DNA of 64,000 bases from an uncultured Paracoccaceae bacterium (lineage in GTDB: Bacteria > Pseudomonadota > Alphaproteobacteria > Rhodobacterales > Rhodobacteraceae): assembly GCA_947493255.1 (NCBI GenBank), contig CANLQK010000004.1, positions 186,001-250,000 on the forward strand, given 5' to 3'. Made by a program: the position numbers and the translations under genes. Under the pieces are notes generated by a model. That model was not told where the DNA came from. It was given only the letters and a program-made list of their open reading frames with translations, and made no database searches. Of this stretch, positions 45,786 to 55,697 are shown one piece after another (the first letter of the stretch is position 1; every line of letters begins with the position of its first letter).

Positions 45786-46958
45786 CTATTGCGCCTTGGT
45801 GAAGTCCACCAAACGGTCAAACAATTTTGTGATTCCGGCACGATCCACATTGGCAAACGCCACACGTAAATGGTGCTGGCCATCTCCGTCTGGCATGAAC
45901 ATCGTGCCTGGTAAGGTCAAAACGCCTGCCACACGAACCAGTTGTTGCGCAAGATCGTCGGATGCAACGTCGAACGGATGCCTGGTATATGCGAAATAGG
46001 CACCGCAGCCTTCCAAAACCCATCCCAATTCCGTCAAGCGTGGCATCTGGTCTTCGATTGCCGCGCGCCGGTCAAGAATTTCCAACCTTTCGCCGGCAAG
46101 CCAGTCCTTAAGGTTTTGCATGCCCCATAGGGCGGCCCGTTGACCCAACTGATTTGGGCAGATTGTCACTGTATCAAGGAACTTTTCGACCTCTGCCAAC
46201 CGCTGCGGGCTGGCAACCATTGCACCAACGCGATGACCTGTAAGGCGATAAGCCTTTGAAAACGAATATAGTTGGATCAGCGTGTCGCCCCAATCTGCGT
46301 CCTGAAATAACGCGTGCGGCGCTTCTGTCCGGCTGTCAAAATCGCGGTACGTTTCATCGATGATCAATGCGATCCCTTTGGCGCGGGCAAGGTCCGCAAA
46401 TGCCTGAACCGTTGCCGCAGGGTATTCCACGCCGCCGGGATTGTTGGGGGTGACCAACACAATCGCACGTGTCCGCGCTGTTATCAGTCGCTCCGCATCT
46501 GTGGCATTGGGGACTAGCCCTTCAGCGCCCGACAAAGGCACTGTTTTGACACCGGTCATATCCAACCACATGCGGTGATTGAAATAATAAGGAACGGGCA
46601 AAATAACTTCGTCGTTCTCGGCGCACAGTGTTGAAATCGCTGCAGCAAACGCCTGATTGCAGCCAGATGTGATTGCCACATTTTGCGGTGCAATCGCGCC
46701 GCCATAGGCCGTTGACCAATCCTTGGCCACCTGTTCGCGCAACGCTGGAAGGCCCAAGACGGGGCCGTACAGATGGCTTTCATCGTCGTCGACGATCATC
46801 CGCGCCATAGCTTCGCGCATGTGCAATGGGGGCGGATCGACAGGCGCGGCTTGACTGACGTTTATTAGGGGCCTGTCCGAAAAATCGACCCCCTCAAGCC
46901 AGCGTCGCGCTTCCATCACTGGAGGCGAAAACGTGGTGGCTGTGCGGGGCAGGGTCAT
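45786..46958 (-). CDS. Pyridoxal-phosphate aminotransferase
   Basis: A 390-residue class I/II aminotransferase. The PLP lysine is in YSFSKAYRLTGHRVG (about K235), with the LVTPNNPGGVEYPA motif and the conserved DETYRDF upstream. Its substrate range is not readable from the sequence; relatives include aspartate/aromatic-type and other fold I enzymes. It ends the gpt operon: gpt stops 2 bases before its ATG. An isolated C-terminal residue pattern (RVAFANVDRAG) completes the fold. Confidence 0.85.
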   Translation of the reverse strand: MTLPRTATTFSPPVMEARRWLEGVDFSDRPLINVSQAAPVDPPPLHMREAMARMIVDDDESHLYGPVLGLPALREQVAKDWSTAYGGAIAPQNVAITSGCNQAFAAAISTLCAENDEVILPVPYYFNHRMWLDMTGVKTVPLSGAEGLVPNATDAERLITARTRAIVLVTPNNPGGVEYPAATVQAFADLARAKGIALIIDETYRDFDSRTEAPHALFQDADWGDTLIQLYSFSKAYRLTGHRVGAMVASPQRLAEVEKFLDTVTICPNQLGQRAALWGMQNLKDWLAGERLEILDRRAAIEDQMPRLTELGWVLEGCGAYFAYTRHPFDVASDDLAQQLVRVAGVLTLPGTMFMPDGDGQHHLRVAFANVDRAGITKLFDRLVDFTKAQ

Positions 46959-46960
46959 GA

Positions 46961-47479
46961 TCAGTCCTTACCGCGGTAGGGTTCTACATATTGAAGCGCC
47001 ATATCCCATGGGAAGAAAATCCATGTGTCCTGTGAAACGCCAGTGATGAACGTATCCACCTGCGGTTCGCCTTCTGGCTTCGCGTAGACCGTTGCCAAAT
47101 GTGCTTTTGGATAGAGCTTGCGTACAAGCTCTAACGTTTTGCCGCTGTCGACCAGATCATCAATGATGAGAATTCCTTCGCCGTCGCCCATCAACGCGTC
47201 GTCTGGTGCTTTCAGAACCTGTGCTTCGCGGCGTTGATCTGCTTTGCCGCCGCCCGAATGGTAGGACACAACGGAAATGGTATCGACTGTGCGCACGTCC
47301 AATTCCCGCGCGATGATCATCGCTGGCGCCATGCCGCCTCGTGTTACAGCAACAATTGCTTTCCAAGCCCCATTGTCTGGGCCTTTCCCGTCCAAACGCC
47401 ATGCGAGCGCACGGCTGTCACGGTGGATTTGATCCCATGAGATATGGAAGCCTTTTTCGTGGGGCAGGCGGTCTGTCAT
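46961..47479 (-). CDS. gpt: Xanthine phosphoribosyltransferase
   Basis: Purine salvage enzyme transferring phosphoribose from PRPP to xanthine or guanine. 172 residues, with the PRPP-binding signature [18 protein letters not shown] (about residues 101-118) and a conserved [21 protein letters not shown] loop earlier. Typical of the Gpt family rather than Hpt. The ATG follows no perfect Shine-Dalgarno site. It is 2 bases upstream of the aminotransferase gene and 36 bases downstream of the LysE-family gene on the same strand. Confidence 0.92.
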   Translation of the reverse strand: MTDRLPHEKGFHISWDQIHRDSRALAWRLDGKGPDNGAWKAIVAVTRGGMAPAMIIARELDVRTVDTISVVSYHSGGGKADQRREAQVLKAPDDALMGDGEGILIIDDLVDSGKTLELVRKLYPKAHLATVYAKPEGEPQVDTFITGVSQDTWIFFPWDMALQYVEPYRGKD

Positions 47480-47515
47480 TGTGTCAGCCTATTTGTTGAG
47501 TGAGCAATAATTGGT

Positions 47516-48130
47516 TTATGTCGCAGCGATCTTCATCCCTAGGGCCGCAAGGGCTGCCCCAAAAGCACGATCAAGTGTGGTTTTCAGTCCTGTATAGGCG
47601 CGTTTTGTGCGATCAAACGAGAACACCCGTGCAACCGCGCAGTTCCAAATGGTTTCATTGGCAAATACAGCCAGCAAGATAGCGCCGTAGATCCACGTTG
47701 GCGCCGATGGTGGCACCGTCCCCAAGAAGATGGCGCTGAATAGAACGGCTGGTTTCGGATTGGCCAACTGTGTGAATAGCCCGAGCCGCAATGCTTTCAG
47801 TGCAGTCAGTTTGGGTTGTTGGATGTTTGCGACATCAAGGGGAACGGACGCCTCGCGCCACATGTGCCAGCCCATCCAAACCAGATAGGCACCACCGAGG
47901 ATTTTAAAGCCAAGCAGGAGCGAGGGCGCGGCTGCGAACAATAGGTTTAAACCAAACAGCGCCGCCGCGGCCCAAATGACGCCACCAAGCCCAATACCGA
48001 CAGACAGGAAAATTCCCGTCCTCAATCCATCACGGATCCCGATGCGCGCAGACATCAGTACAGCAGGGCCCGGGCTGATGGCGGCCATCAGATGAAGCGA
48101 CCAAATTGCAAAGAATGCGGCCAGCGACAT
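47516..48130 (-). CDS. LysE-family translocator
   Basis: A 204-residue membrane protein of the LysE/RhtB superfamily of amino-acid exporters. Typical features: the start AFFAIWSLHLMAAISPGPAVLMSARIGIRDGLRTG, glycine-rich GGAYLVWMGWHMWR, and about six hydrophobic helices. The exported amino acid is not predictable. The stop is 2 bases after the fabI stop codon in gene order (fabI precedes), so the genes are adjacent and possibly co-transcribed. Confidence 0.88.
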   Translation of the reverse strand: MSLAAFFAIWSLHLMAAISPGPAVLMSARIGIRDGLRTGIFLSVGIGLGGVIWAAAALFGLNLLFAAAPSLLLGFKILGGAYLVWMGWHMWREASVPLDVANIQQPKLTALKALRLGLFTQLANPKPAVLFSAIFLGTVPPSAPTWIYGAILLAVFANETIWNCAVARVFSFDRTKRAYTGLKTTLDRAFGAALAALGMKIAAT

Positions 48131-48132
48131 AC

Positions 48133-48945
48133 TTAGTCCTTGTTTGGAGACATGTCAGGGGCGTCCACGGCTTTCATACCGACAACGTGGTAACCAGCGT
48201 CGACGTGGTGCGTTTCGCCCGTCACGCCGCTGCTGAGGTCGGACAGCAGGTACAACGCAGATCCGCCTACTTCGTCGATGCTGACGTTTTTGCGCAGGGG
48301 CGAGTTGTACTCGTTCCATTTAAGGATGTAGCGGAAATCGCCGATGCCAGACGCGGCAAGTGTCTTGATTGGGCCCGCAGAAATTGAATTGACCCGAATG
48401 CCGTCTTTACCAAGGTCTTCGGCCAGATACCGTACCGACGCTTCCAGCGCCGCCTTCGCAACGCCCATGACGTTATAATGGGGCATAATCCGTTCCGCCC
48501 CATAATAGGTCAACGTGATCGCAGAACTGCCAGGTTTCATCATCTTTTCTGCGCGTTGCATTACCGATGTGAACGAATAAACCGAAATATCCATTGTCTT
48601 GCGGAAGTTCTCGGCGCTGGTGTCGACATAACGACCTCGCAATTCATTTTTATCCGAAAAGCCAATGGCATGAACGATAAAGTCAATGTCGCCCCATTTT
48701 TCTTTGATACCTTCAAACAGCGCATCGATCGATGCTTCGTCACTTACATCACATGGCAGAACCATATCTGACCCAAGTTTTTCAGCCAAAGGTCCAACAC
48801 GTTTCTTCAACGCGTCTCCTTGGTAAGAAAAGGCAAGTTCGGCACCTGCTTCGGACAGGGCCTTTGCGATCCCCCAAGCGATGGATTTATCGTTGGCGAG
48901 TCCCATAATCAGGCCGCGTTTACCCTGCATCAAATTGGATGACAT
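48133..48945 (-). CDS. fabI: Enoyl-ACP reductase FabI
   Basis: NADH-dependent reductase for the last step of the fatty acid elongation cycle, target of triclosan and isoniazid-type inhibitors in other species. Motifs: GKRGLIMGLANDKSIAWGIAKAL for the cofactor, then LTYYGAERIMPHYNVMGVAKAALEASVRYLA containing the tyrosine-lysine pair (about residues 158-166), and VNSISAGPIKTLAASGI. Start ATG at 48945 follows AGGGA; the longer in-frame open frame is not used. 270 residues, normal. LysE gene follows after 2 bases. Confidence 0.95.
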   Translation of the reverse strand: MSSNLMQGKRGLIMGLANDKSIAWGIAKALSEAGAELAFSYQGDALKKRVGPLAEKLGSDMVLPCDVSDEASIDALFEGIKEKWGDIDFIVHAIGFSDKNELRGRYVDTSAENFRKTMDISVYSFTSVMQRAEKMMKPGSSAITLTYYGAERIMPHYNVMGVAKAALEASVRYLAEDLGKDGIRVNSISAGPIKTLAASGIGDFRYILKWNEYNSPLRKNVSIDEVGGSALYLLSDLSSGVTGETHHVDAGYHVVGMKAVDAPDMSPNKD

Positions 48946-49112
48946 TGAAGTCCCTTTCGTACCGCCGCCATATTTGGCGTTCACATTGGTATTCCGTTTA
49001 GGCGATAGGGACGATTGCTTCAAGCCACGCAAAGCTGGCACCGCAAATCGGCCTTGACGTTGTGCCTATTGGGGCCACCTTTAGGGCATCTCATAATATG
49101 ACTGGACATCAC

Positions 49113-49733
49113 ATGGCTGACCGAAAAGGTAAATTTGCAGGGGACGACCCGTTTGTGATCGCAAAGGCGTGGCTTACTGAGGCCCAAGCCAGCGAACCTA
49201 ACGACCCCAATGCGATCGCTTTGTCTACAGTAGATCAAGACGGCATGCCGAATGCACGGATGGTTCTGCTTAAAGAAATCGAAAGCCACGGAAAGGGTGA
49301 TGGCGCGTTCGTGTTCTATACCAATTACGGAAGCACAAAGGGTCAAGAACTCGCGGCGACAGGTAAGGCGGCGTTTGTGATGCATTGGAAATCCCTGCGT
49401 CGACAGATCCGTGTTCGCGGAATCGTCACACTTGAGGATGGTCCTCAAGCTGATGCCTATTTCCGGTCGCGTAGCTTGAAAAGCCGCCTGGGTGCGTGGG
49501 CTTCAGACCAAAGTGCTCCATTATCTTCGAGGGCCGCGTTGGTTGCCGAGGTTGCAAAGGTAACGACAAAACACGGAACAAATCCGGATCGCCCACCTTT
49601 TTGGGGCGGTTACCGAATCTCTCCGCTGGAAATTGAATTTTGGGCTGATGGCGACTTTAGGTTGCATGACAGGTTCTGTTGGTCGCGGTTAACGCGAGAA
49701 AGCCCTTGGAATATTGAGCGTTTGAGCCCATAA
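49113..49733 (+). CDS. pdxH: Pyridoxamine/pyridoxine 5'-phosphate oxidase
   Basis: FMN-dependent enzyme making pyridoxal 5'-phosphate from the pyridoxine or pyridoxamine phosphate. Signature motifs: [62 protein letters not shown], and ends [15 protein letters not shown], with the C-terminal dimerisation region. The ATG at 49113 gives [14 protein letters not shown], the family start, with 206 residues; an ATG at 49098 is an alternative. It is divergent from fabI across about 165 bases. Confidence 0.93.
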   Translation: MADRKGKFAGDDPFVIAKAWLTEAQASEPNDPNAIALSTVDQDGMPNARMVLLKEIESHGKGDGAFVFYTNYGSTKGQELAATGKAAFVMHWKSLRRQIRVRGIVTLEDGPQADAYFRSRSLKSRLGAWASDQSAPLSSRAALVAEVAKVTTKHGTNPDRPPFWGGYRISPLEIEFWADGDFRLHDRFCWSRLTRESPWNIERLSP

Positions 49734-49858
49734 TTTTCACGCTACGTGAAAGTTACGCGACAGGAGCGCTTGTATTTTGCGCCGCGTGAGGTAACGGTTG
49801 CGTCAGATGGGAACCGTCTGCGTTGCTTTTGGGGGGCATGCGGACAAAGGCGAGCAAT

Positions 49859-50389
49859 ATGAGCGAAATAGAAAATGATGGCTACCCAATGGGTGGGCAA
49901 GTAAAGTGGTTTGATCCCGGTAAAGGTTTTGGTTTTATCGTGGCGAATGAAGGCGGCCCGGACATTCTGTTGCATGCGAATGTCCTTCGGAACTTCGGAC
50001 AAAGTTCCGTCGCAGAAGGAACGGGTATCGAGGTAACTGTTGTCAGCACTGGGCGGGGATTACAGGCCTCTGAAGTGCTTTCAATTGATCAGTCTGAGGG
50101 AACGTTAGCTCCAGGGTTGGCAGATTTCGCGGACTTTGATCCTGAAGAGATCGCCGCGGCACCAATCGAGCCCGCACGTGTCAAATGGTTCGATAAGGCG
50201 AAAGGTTTTGGCTTTGCCAATGTCTTTGGTTCTTCGGCTGACGTGTTTGTGCATGTCGAAGTCTTGCGTCTCGCTGGGTTGGCTGATTTGCTACCCGGCG
50301 AAGCCGTTGCGCTGCGGGCCATTGAAGGTAAACGCGGGCTCATGGCTGCAGAGGTTTTGCCATGGGAAAGCGCGGTTTCTCGAACCTAA
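49859..50389 (+). CDS. Tandem cold-shock-domain protein
   Basis: A 176-residue single-stranded nucleic-acid-binding protein made of two cold-shock domains. Domain 1 (about residues 10-75) contains GQVKWFDPGKGFGFIVANEGGPDILLHANVL, the RNP1-like KGFGFI motif; domain 2 (about 105-170) has ARVKWFDKAKGFGFANVFGSSADVFVHVEVL. The linker is acidic. Such double CSD proteins are common in Rhodobacterales. The ATG at 49859 was chosen over an in-frame start upstream because of a suitable AAGGCGA ribosome binding site. It overlaps the next gene by 28 bases. Confidence 0.9.
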   Translation: MSEIENDGYPMGGQVKWFDPGKGFGFIVANEGGPDILLHANVLRNFGQSSVAEGTGIEVTVVSTGRGLQASEVLSIDQSEGTLAPGLADFADFDPEEIAAAPIEPARVKWFDKAKGFGFANVFGSSADVFVHVEVLRLAGLADLLPGEAVALRAIEGKRGLMAAEVLPWESAVSRT

Positions 50390-50859
50390 TTCAGAAACTC
50401 GGATTCTACGCCGCCACCTATTTCGTGTCGGCTATAACGGCGTCAGCAGCATGTTCTGCCGACGCCGTATCTGTTCGTGGTGAGTTTGGCTCGGTCCGAT
50501 TCGATGTTACGGTGGCGGACGAACCCGAGGAAAGGGCCCAAGGCCTGATGTTCGTCGAGCAAATGGACACGCTGGAAGGCATGCTGTTTGTTTTCGAACG
50601 CCCACAACGGGTCAGTTTCTGGATGCGGAATACGCTGATTCCACTAGATATGATTTTTGTTGGCCCGGATGGTGTGATCGATCATGTCCACTCGATGGCT
50701 GTTCCTTTGGATGAGACACCGATTTTTGGTGGAACTGACATTCAATACGTCTTGGAAATAAATGGCGGTATGGCCGAACGGCTGGGGCTTGCCGCTGGAA
50801 ATGAGCTGCAACACCCTAGTGTTTCAGGCGAAGTTGTGTGGCCATGTTTGGTGAATTAA
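50362..50859 (+). CDS. DUF192 family periplasmic protein
   Basis: A 165-residue protein with an N-terminal signal peptide (about residues 1-31, ending in SAACSADA) and a DUF192 domain: ERAQGLMFVEQMDTLEGMLFVF, VSFWMRNTLIPLDMIFVGPDG and YVLEINGGMAERLGLAAGNEL. The function is unknown; the compact beta fold resembles a small-ligand-binding or thiol-free chaperone. Its start overlaps the cold-shock gene by 28 bases, in another frame, and the start codon is ATG. tRNA-Pro follows 58 bases later. Confidence 0.88.
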   Translation: MGKRGFSNLIQKLGFYAATYFVSAITASAACSADAVSVRGEFGSVRFDVTVADEPEERAQGLMFVEQMDTLEGMLFVFERPQRVSFWMRNTLIPLDMIFVGPDGVIDHVHSMAVPLDETPIFGGTDIQYVLEINGGMAERLGLAAGNELQHPSVSGEVVWPCLVN

Positions 50860-50917
50860 AAAAAACATAAATTAGGTCTTTTCTTCCCGAGCTACAGGCC
50901 TTAAGTCAGCCCTCAGT

Positions 50918-50994
50918 CGGGGCGTGGCGCAGCCTGGTAGCGCACCTGTTTTGGGTACAGGGGGTCGGAAGTTCGAATCTTCTCGCCCCGACCA
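50918..50994 (+). tRNA. tRNA-Pro (anticodon TGG)
   Basis: A complete 77-base cloverleaf including an encoded CCA. The acceptor stem pairs CGGGGCG with CGCCCCG, the D arm contains AGCCTGGTAG, the anticodon stem is CCTGT/ACAGG around the loop TTTGGGT (anticodon TGG), and the T arm contains GTTCGAATC. It reads proline CCA and, with modification, other CCN codons. It is not disrupted by any insert, and no repeat of its 3' end suggests an attachment site. Confidence 0.97.
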
Positions 50995-51016
50995 TTTCAA
51001 CTTAGTTGATCAAGCT

Positions 51017-51041
51017 GGCCGTCTCCTTTTAGGGGGCGGCC
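51017..51041 (+). terminator. Probable terminator after tRNA-Pro
   Basis: GGCCGTCTCC and GGGGGCGGCC pair over 10 positions with two G-T pairs and a 5-base loop, followed by the moderately T-rich GCCTGCTTGTTT. Confidence 0.55.
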
Positions 51042-51660
51042 GCCTGCTTGTTTGGGGCAATCAGATTTTGCGGATCTTCGGAATTCTTCCCATGTATGTC
51101 GTTTCGTCAACAAGGAGATTCGCGTGTCCGGCTGAATCTGGTGTTGGGCGTAGATTTCGTCGCGCCAGACGATGAAAGTGGGTGCGACATTCGCTCGCTT
51201 GGTCTTCTGAAATCCACTGTTCCCCATATTTATATGACGATGACCCACACACTGACGCGGATTAGCGCGTGGTTTGGGGCCATTCGGGCATAGATATAGT
51301 GGTGCGCTGCGGTTGCGTCCGGGGGCAATCTTATTTGGCTGACGTAACGATAGTGCCACAGAAATGTGAGTATTCTGGTGTCCGTAAATTGATTTGCTCG
51401 GTACGGCAGGGCGGTTGTGGATAACTCATGTGATTGGTGAACTTTTCGCGCTAGTCCGCTGTCAAACATTAGGTTTTTCTATTCCGTTCAAAGTCCAGCT
51501 AATTCAAATGTCCTGTGCGCAAGTCTGAGGGGGAATCGGGGACCGTTTTCGGGCATGCATATATTTGGACGGGTCAAGAAGTATAAATCCACATTTAGGG
51601 TAAAAAATTCGTTGACCCCCTAGGTATAGATGCGTCAAGTTGTGCGGGCTGGATGAGGCA

Positions 51661-51676
51661 ACACAACATATAGTGT
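51661..51676. promoter_or_regulatory. NrdR-box-like palindrome upstream of nrdJ
   Basis: ACACAACATATAGTGT matches the NrdR box consensus ACACWATATATWGTGT with one mismatch. NrdR is the nucleotide-sensing repressor of ribonucleotide reductase genes. It lies 198 bases before the nrdJ start codon. NrdR boxes usually come in pairs about 31 bases apart, and I do not see a good partner on either side, so this may be a half operator or a chance match. Confidence 0.55.
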
Positions 51677-51873
51677 TTATGCCAGTGTGGGACATATTAC
51701 TGAAATCAGGGTGCTGTGCACAAACTGATCTACCGAACTTCGCATCGTGAAGCCGGGAAAGGTGTGTCTGAACGCTACGTTGTCTCGGTCGGCACGAGGG
51801 ACCCGATAGTTTTCGGGAACAGGTTATCAATGGCTGCAACGTCAGCCGCACCATGGACAGGGGCACGACAACG

Positions 51874-54800
51874 ATGAAAATCGAGCGCAATTTCACAAAA
51901 TCCGGACAAGACGCCTATGCAGAGGTCGGTTTCAAATCGGCAACGTCTGAAATCCGCAATCCGGATGGGACGATTGTTTTCAAGCTGGACGATTGTGAAA
52001 TTCCCGACGCGTGGAGCCAAGTGGCATCCGACGTTATTGCGCAGAAATATTTCCGCAAAGCCGGCGTACCTTCTGAAACCGTAAAGGTAGAAGAGAAGGG
52101 CGTTCCTGAGTTCTTGTGGCGGTCTGTCCCCGCTAAAGGCGCCACAATGGATGGCGAGACATCCGCCAAGCAGGTGTTCGATCGTTTGGCCGGTGCCTGG
52201 ACGTATTGGGGCTGGAAGGGTGGTTATTTCACCACCGAAGAAGACGCGCGTACCTATTTCGATGAAATGCGCTATATGTTGGCTACGCAGCGCGCTGCGC
52301 CAAACAGCCCTCAGTGGTTCAACACAGGTCTTCATTGGGCATATGGGATCGATGGCCCAGCACAGGGTCATCACTATGTTGATTACAAAACCGGTGAACT
52401 GACCAAATCAGCGTCGTCCTACGAGCACCCGCAGCCGCACGCCTGCTTTATTCAGTCTGTTGCGGATGATCTGGTCAACGAAGGCGGCATTATGGACCTT
52501 TGGGTCCGTGAGGCACGTTTGTTCAAATACGGATCTGGCACAGGTACAAACTTTTCGTCCTTGCGTGGCGAAGGCGAAGCCTTGTCTGGCGGGGGTAAAT
52601 CTTCCGGACTTATGGGTTTCTTGAAAATTGGCGACCGCGCGGCTGGCGCAATCAAATCTGGCGGCACAACGCGCCGTGCAGCAAAGATGGTCATCGTTGA
52701 TGCGGACCACCCAGATGTTGAAGAATTCATCAATTGGAAGGTTTTGGAAGAACAGAAAGTGGCGTCCATCGTTGCTGGTTCCAAAATGCACGAAGCAAAG
52801 CTGAACTTGATCTTTGGTGCGATCCAAGGGTGGGACGGCGCAGAAGCCGACGCCTACGATCCCAAGAAAAATGTTCAACTCAAAGACGCGATCCGCGAAG
52901 CCAAAAAGGTAATGATCCCAGAAACATACGTAAAACGCGTTCTGGATTATGCAAAGCAGGGTCACACCTCAATTGAATTCCCAACTTACGATACCGACTG
53001 GGATTCCGAGGCCTACAATTCTGTCTCCGGTCAGAACTCCAACAACTCGATCCGCGTAACTGACGCTTTCTTGAAAGCCGTTGAAGAAGACGCAAACTGG
53101 AAACTGATCAACCGCAAAAACGGTGAAGTCGCTAAAGTTATCAAGGCGCGCGATCTGTGGGAAAAGGTAGGCCACGCAGCATGGGCCTGTGCCGATCCGG
53201 GCATCCAGTACCATGACACAGTAAACGCCTGGCACACTTGTCCAGAAGACGGCGCAATCCGTGGTTCAAACCCTTGTTCCGAATACATGTTCTTGGACGA
53301 CACCGCCTGTAACCTCGCGTCTATGAACCTTCTGACATTCTACAAAGACGGCGAATTCCAAGTCGAAGACTATATGCACGCCTCCCGTTTGTGGACTGTG
53401 ACACTGGAAATCTCTGTGATGATGGCGCAGTTCCCATCCAAAGAGATCGCACAGCGGTCTTATGACTTCCGGACGTTGGGTCTTGGCTATGCAAACATCG
53501 GCGGGTTGCTGATGAACATGGGCTATGGCTACGATTCAGACGAAGGTCGTTCATTGGCTGGCGCATTGACCGCAATCATGACCGGCGTTGCTTATGCAAC
53601 ATCCGCTGAAATGGCAGGCGAACTCGGCCCGTTCCCTGGGTACAAGAAAAACGCAGATCACATGCTGCGCGTCATTCGCAACCACCGCAATGCGGCCTAC
53701 GGCGCGTCCGACGGTTACGAACAGCTTGACGTAAAACCGGTTGCCCTAGACCACGCCAACTGTCCAGACAGCCGTCTGATTGAATTGGCGATGTCCAGCT
53801 GGGACGAAGCGCTTAAACTTGGCGAAAAGCACGGCTACCGGAACGCACAATCTACGGTGATCGCTCCGACAGGTACAATTGGCTTGGTCATGGATTGTGA
53901 CACAACCGGTATCGAACCTGACTTCGCGCTGGTGAAGTTTAAGAAACTTGCGGGTGGTGGGTATTTCAAGATCATCAACCAATCCGTTCCTGCGGCCTTA
54001 GCAAAACTGGGCTATTCATCCAGCCAGTCCGAAGAAATCGTTTCTTACGCGGTGGGTCACGGCACATTGGGCAATGCACCGGGCATTAACCATACAGCGC
54101 TTGTGGGCCATGGTTTTGGACAGGCGGAAATCGACAAGATCGAAGCAGCGCTTCCATCCGCGTTCGACATCCGGTTCGTGTTCAACCAATGGACATTGGG
54201 AGAGGAATTCTGCAACGACGTGTTGGGAATTCCGGCTGAAAAACTGAACGACCCAACGTTTGATCTCTTAAAATCACTTGGGTTCTCCAAGGCTGACGTT
54301 GACGCCGCCAACGACCACGTATGCGGGACAATGACCCTGGAAGGTGCACCGCACCTGAAAGAAGAGCATTATGTTGTGTTCGATTGCGCCAATCCATGCG
54401 GCAAAAAAGGCAAGCGTTTCTTGTCTGTAAACAGCCACATCGACATGATGGCTGCGGCACAATCGTTCATCTCTGGCGCCATTTCCAAAACGATCAACAT
54501 GCCAAACGATGCAACCATCGAAGATTGTCAAAAAGCGTACGAACGGTCTTGGGCAATGGGCGTAAAAGCCAATGCGCTTTACCGTGATGGGTCCAAACTG
54601 TCCCAGCCATTGGCTGCTGCGTTGATTGAAGATGATGATGAGGCCGCTGAGATTCTCGAATCCGGCAACACAATGGAAAAAGCCCAAGTGTTGGCCGAAA
54701 AGATCATCGAAAAGGTCGTCATCAAAGAGGTCATCAAATCGCACCGCGAAAAGATGCCAGAGCGCCGGAAGGGCTACACTCAGAAAGCTGTCGTTGGTGG

Positions 54801-55542
54801 CCATAAGGTGTACTTGCGCACAGGCGAATACCAAGACGGTAACTTGGGCGAAATCTTTATCGATATGCACAAAGAGGGTGCGGGCTTCCGCGCCATGATG
54901 AACAACTTCGCCATCGCTGTGTCTGTTGGTCTGCAATACGGTGTGCCGCTCGAAGAATTCGTTGATGCGTTCACATTCACCAAATTCGAACCAGCGGGCA
55001 TGGTTCAAGGCAACGACAGCATCAAGAATGCGACGTCGATCCTCGACTACATCTTCCGCGAATTGGCTGTGTCCTATCTCGACCGCACTGATCTGGCGCA
55101 CGTTAAACCAGAAGGCGCATCCTTTGATGATCTGGGCCGTGGTGAAGAGGAAGGCGTATCTAACGTTCAGGAGATGTCTGAAACGGCTGCGACCAAGTCC
55201 TTGGAAGTGCTCAAACAGATCAGCTCCACAGGTTACTTGCGTAAACGCGTTCCAAACGATCTTGTCGTGTTGCAAGGCGGGGCAGGGTCTGTTGCCTTCA
55301 CCGGAACAGGTGATGTCGCGACTGCGATTGAAACAATCGCACCAGCCGTGGCCGCCGGTGGGGGTATGGCGCAGGCAACGACAGCTGTATCTTCTGGCAC
55401 AGTAAGCATGTCAGCCCGCGATAAGGCCAAAATGCAAGGCTACGAGGGTGAGGCGTGCGGCGAATGCGGCAACTACACTCTGGTACGCAACGGCACCTGC
55501 ATGAAGTGCAACACCTGCGGTGGAACATCAGGCTGTAGCTAA
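51874..55542 (+). CDS. nrdJ: Adenosylcobalamin-dependent ribonucleotide reductase (class II)
   Basis: A 1222-residue vitamin B12-dependent reductase producing deoxynucleotides without oxygen or a second subunit. Visible are the active-site cysteine HACFIQS (about residue 190), [11 protein letters not shown] (radical cysteine with glutamate, about 467-471), and [15 protein letters not shown]. The C terminus has a zinc-ribbon-like tail, [23 protein letters not shown]. The ATG at 51874 was chosen with AGGGGC upstream; the in-frame ATG at 51853 is an alternative. It stands alone with a long non-coding leader and a structured downstream region. A possible NrdR operator lies upstream. Confidence 0.96.
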   Translation: MKIERNFTKSGQDAYAEVGFKSATSEIRNPDGTIVFKLDDCEIPDAWSQVASDVIAQKYFRKAGVPSETVKVEEKGVPEFLWRSVPAKGATMDGETSAKQVFDRLAGAWTYWGWKGGYFTTEEDARTYFDEMRYMLATQRAAPNSPQWFNTGLHWAYGIDGPAQGHHYVDYKTGELTKSASSYEHPQPHACFIQSVADDLVNEGGIMDLWVREARLFKYGSGTGTNFSSLRGEGEALSGGGKSSGLMGFLKIGDRAAGAIKSGGTTRRAAKMVIVDADHPDVEEFINWKVLEEQKVASIVAGSKMHEAKLNLIFGAIQGWDGAEADAYDPKKNVQLKDAIREAKKVMIPETYVKRVLDYAKQGHTSIEFPTYDTDWDSEAYNSVSGQNSNNSIRVTDAFLKAVEEDANWKLINRKNGEVAKVIKARDLWEKVGHAAWACADPGIQYHDTVNAWHTCPEDGAIRGSNPCSEYMFLDDTACNLASMNLLTFYKDGEFQVEDYMHASRLWTVTLEISVMMAQFPSKEIAQRSYDFRTLGLGYANIGGLLMNMGYGYDSDEGRSLAGALTAIMTGVAYATSAEMAGELGPFPGYKKNADHMLRVIRNHRNAAYGASDGYEQLDVKPVALDHANCPDSRLIELAMSSWDEALKLGEKHGYRNAQSTVIAPTGTIGLVMDCDTTGIEPDFALVKFKKLAGGGYFKIINQSVPAALAKLGYSSSQSEEIVSYAVGHGTLGNAPGINHTALVGHGFGQAEIDKIEAALPSAFDIRFVFNQWTLGEEFCNDVLGIPAEKLNDPTFDLLKSLGFSKADVDAANDHVCGTMTLEGAPHLKEEHYVVFDCANPCGKKGKRFLSVNSHIDMMAAAQSFISGAISKTINMPNDATIEDCQKAYERSWAMGVKANALYRDGSKLSQPLAAALIEDDDEAAEILESGNTMEKAQVLAEKIIEKVVIKEVIKSHREKMPERRKGYTQKAVVGGHKVYLRTGEYQDGNLGEIFIDMHKEGAGFRAMMNNFAIAVSVGLQYGVPLEEFVDAFTFTKFEPAGMVQGNDSIKNATSILDYIFRELAVSYLDRTDLAHVKPEGASFDDLGRGEEEGVSNVQEMSETAATKSLEVLKQISSTGYLRKRVPNDLVVLQGGAGSVAFTGTGDVATAIETIAPAVAAGGGMAQATTAVSSGTVSMSARDKAKMQGYEGEACGECGNYTLVRNGTCMKCNTCGGTSGCS

Positions 55543-55555
55543 TAAATTCGCCCTC

Positions 55556-55697
55556 CGTTCGTTCCGAGGGTACAAGACCCGGAAAGGCTGAGGTCTTTCC
55601 CGGCGACGTCTAGGCCGCAGGCAGAATACCGGGCGGTACACTAGAATGAGCCTAGATGGCGAGACTTACAACGGGGGCTTCGGTCCCCGTTTTTTTG
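55556..55697 (+). ncRNA. Structured RNA candidate downstream of nrdJ
   Basis: Beginning about 14 bases after nrdJ, several helices are visible: CCCTC with GAGGG, CCGGAAAG with CTTTCCCGG (one bulge), and TCTAGGC with GCCTAGA enclosing a GC-rich loop, before a UUCG-capped terminator. Structure density, the absence of coding potential and the terminal U-run suggest a small RNA or a structured nrdJ 3' end. It matches no RNA I know; tmRNA, RNase P and SRP RNA signatures are absent. Exact ends are uncertain. Confidence 0.4.
55671..55697 (+). terminator. Rho-independent terminator downstream of nrdJ
   Basis: ACGGGGGC and GTCCCCGT pair around a TTCG tetraloop, followed by seven Ts. It is the strongest terminator in this part of the window and ends the nrdJ transcript or a small RNA 3' of it. 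Confidence 0.9.

Larger units (their letters stand above)
50995..51873. other. Long non-coding region between tRNA-Pro and nrdJ
   Basis: The 879 bases hold no supported gene. Open frames at 50997-51359, 51048-51293 and 51504-51896 have poor composition and no ribosome binding site or family likeness. The stretch contains the tRNA terminator (51017-51041), one DnaA-box-like 9-mer at 51416-51424, and an NrdR-box-like palindrome at 51661-51676. No cobalamin riboswitch core is visible upstream of nrdJ. Confidence 0.6.

Noticed and set aside
50918-50994. tRNA-Pro as a mobile element integration site
   Set aside because: No integrase gene and no repeat of the tRNA 3' end was seen downstream.
51416-51424. 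DnaA-box-like TGTGGATAA upstream of nrdJ
   Set aside because: A single 9-base match is expected by chance at about this frequency in 64 kb, and no cluster of boxes or origin feature is present.
51600-51870. Cobalamin riboswitch upstream of nrdJ
   Set aside because: No B12-box (GCCACTG-type) or conserved core could be seen on the plus strand.
50997-51896. Open frames between tRNA-Pro and nrdJ (50997-51359, 51048-51293, 51504-51896)
   Set aside because: They lack Shine-Dalgarno sites and show no family resemblance, and they overlap one another and the nrdJ leader.
55556-55697. tmRNA, RNase P RNA or SRP RNA downstream of nrdJ
   Set aside because: The tag-coding sequence, the conserved RNase P cores and the SRP hairpin motifs are all absent.
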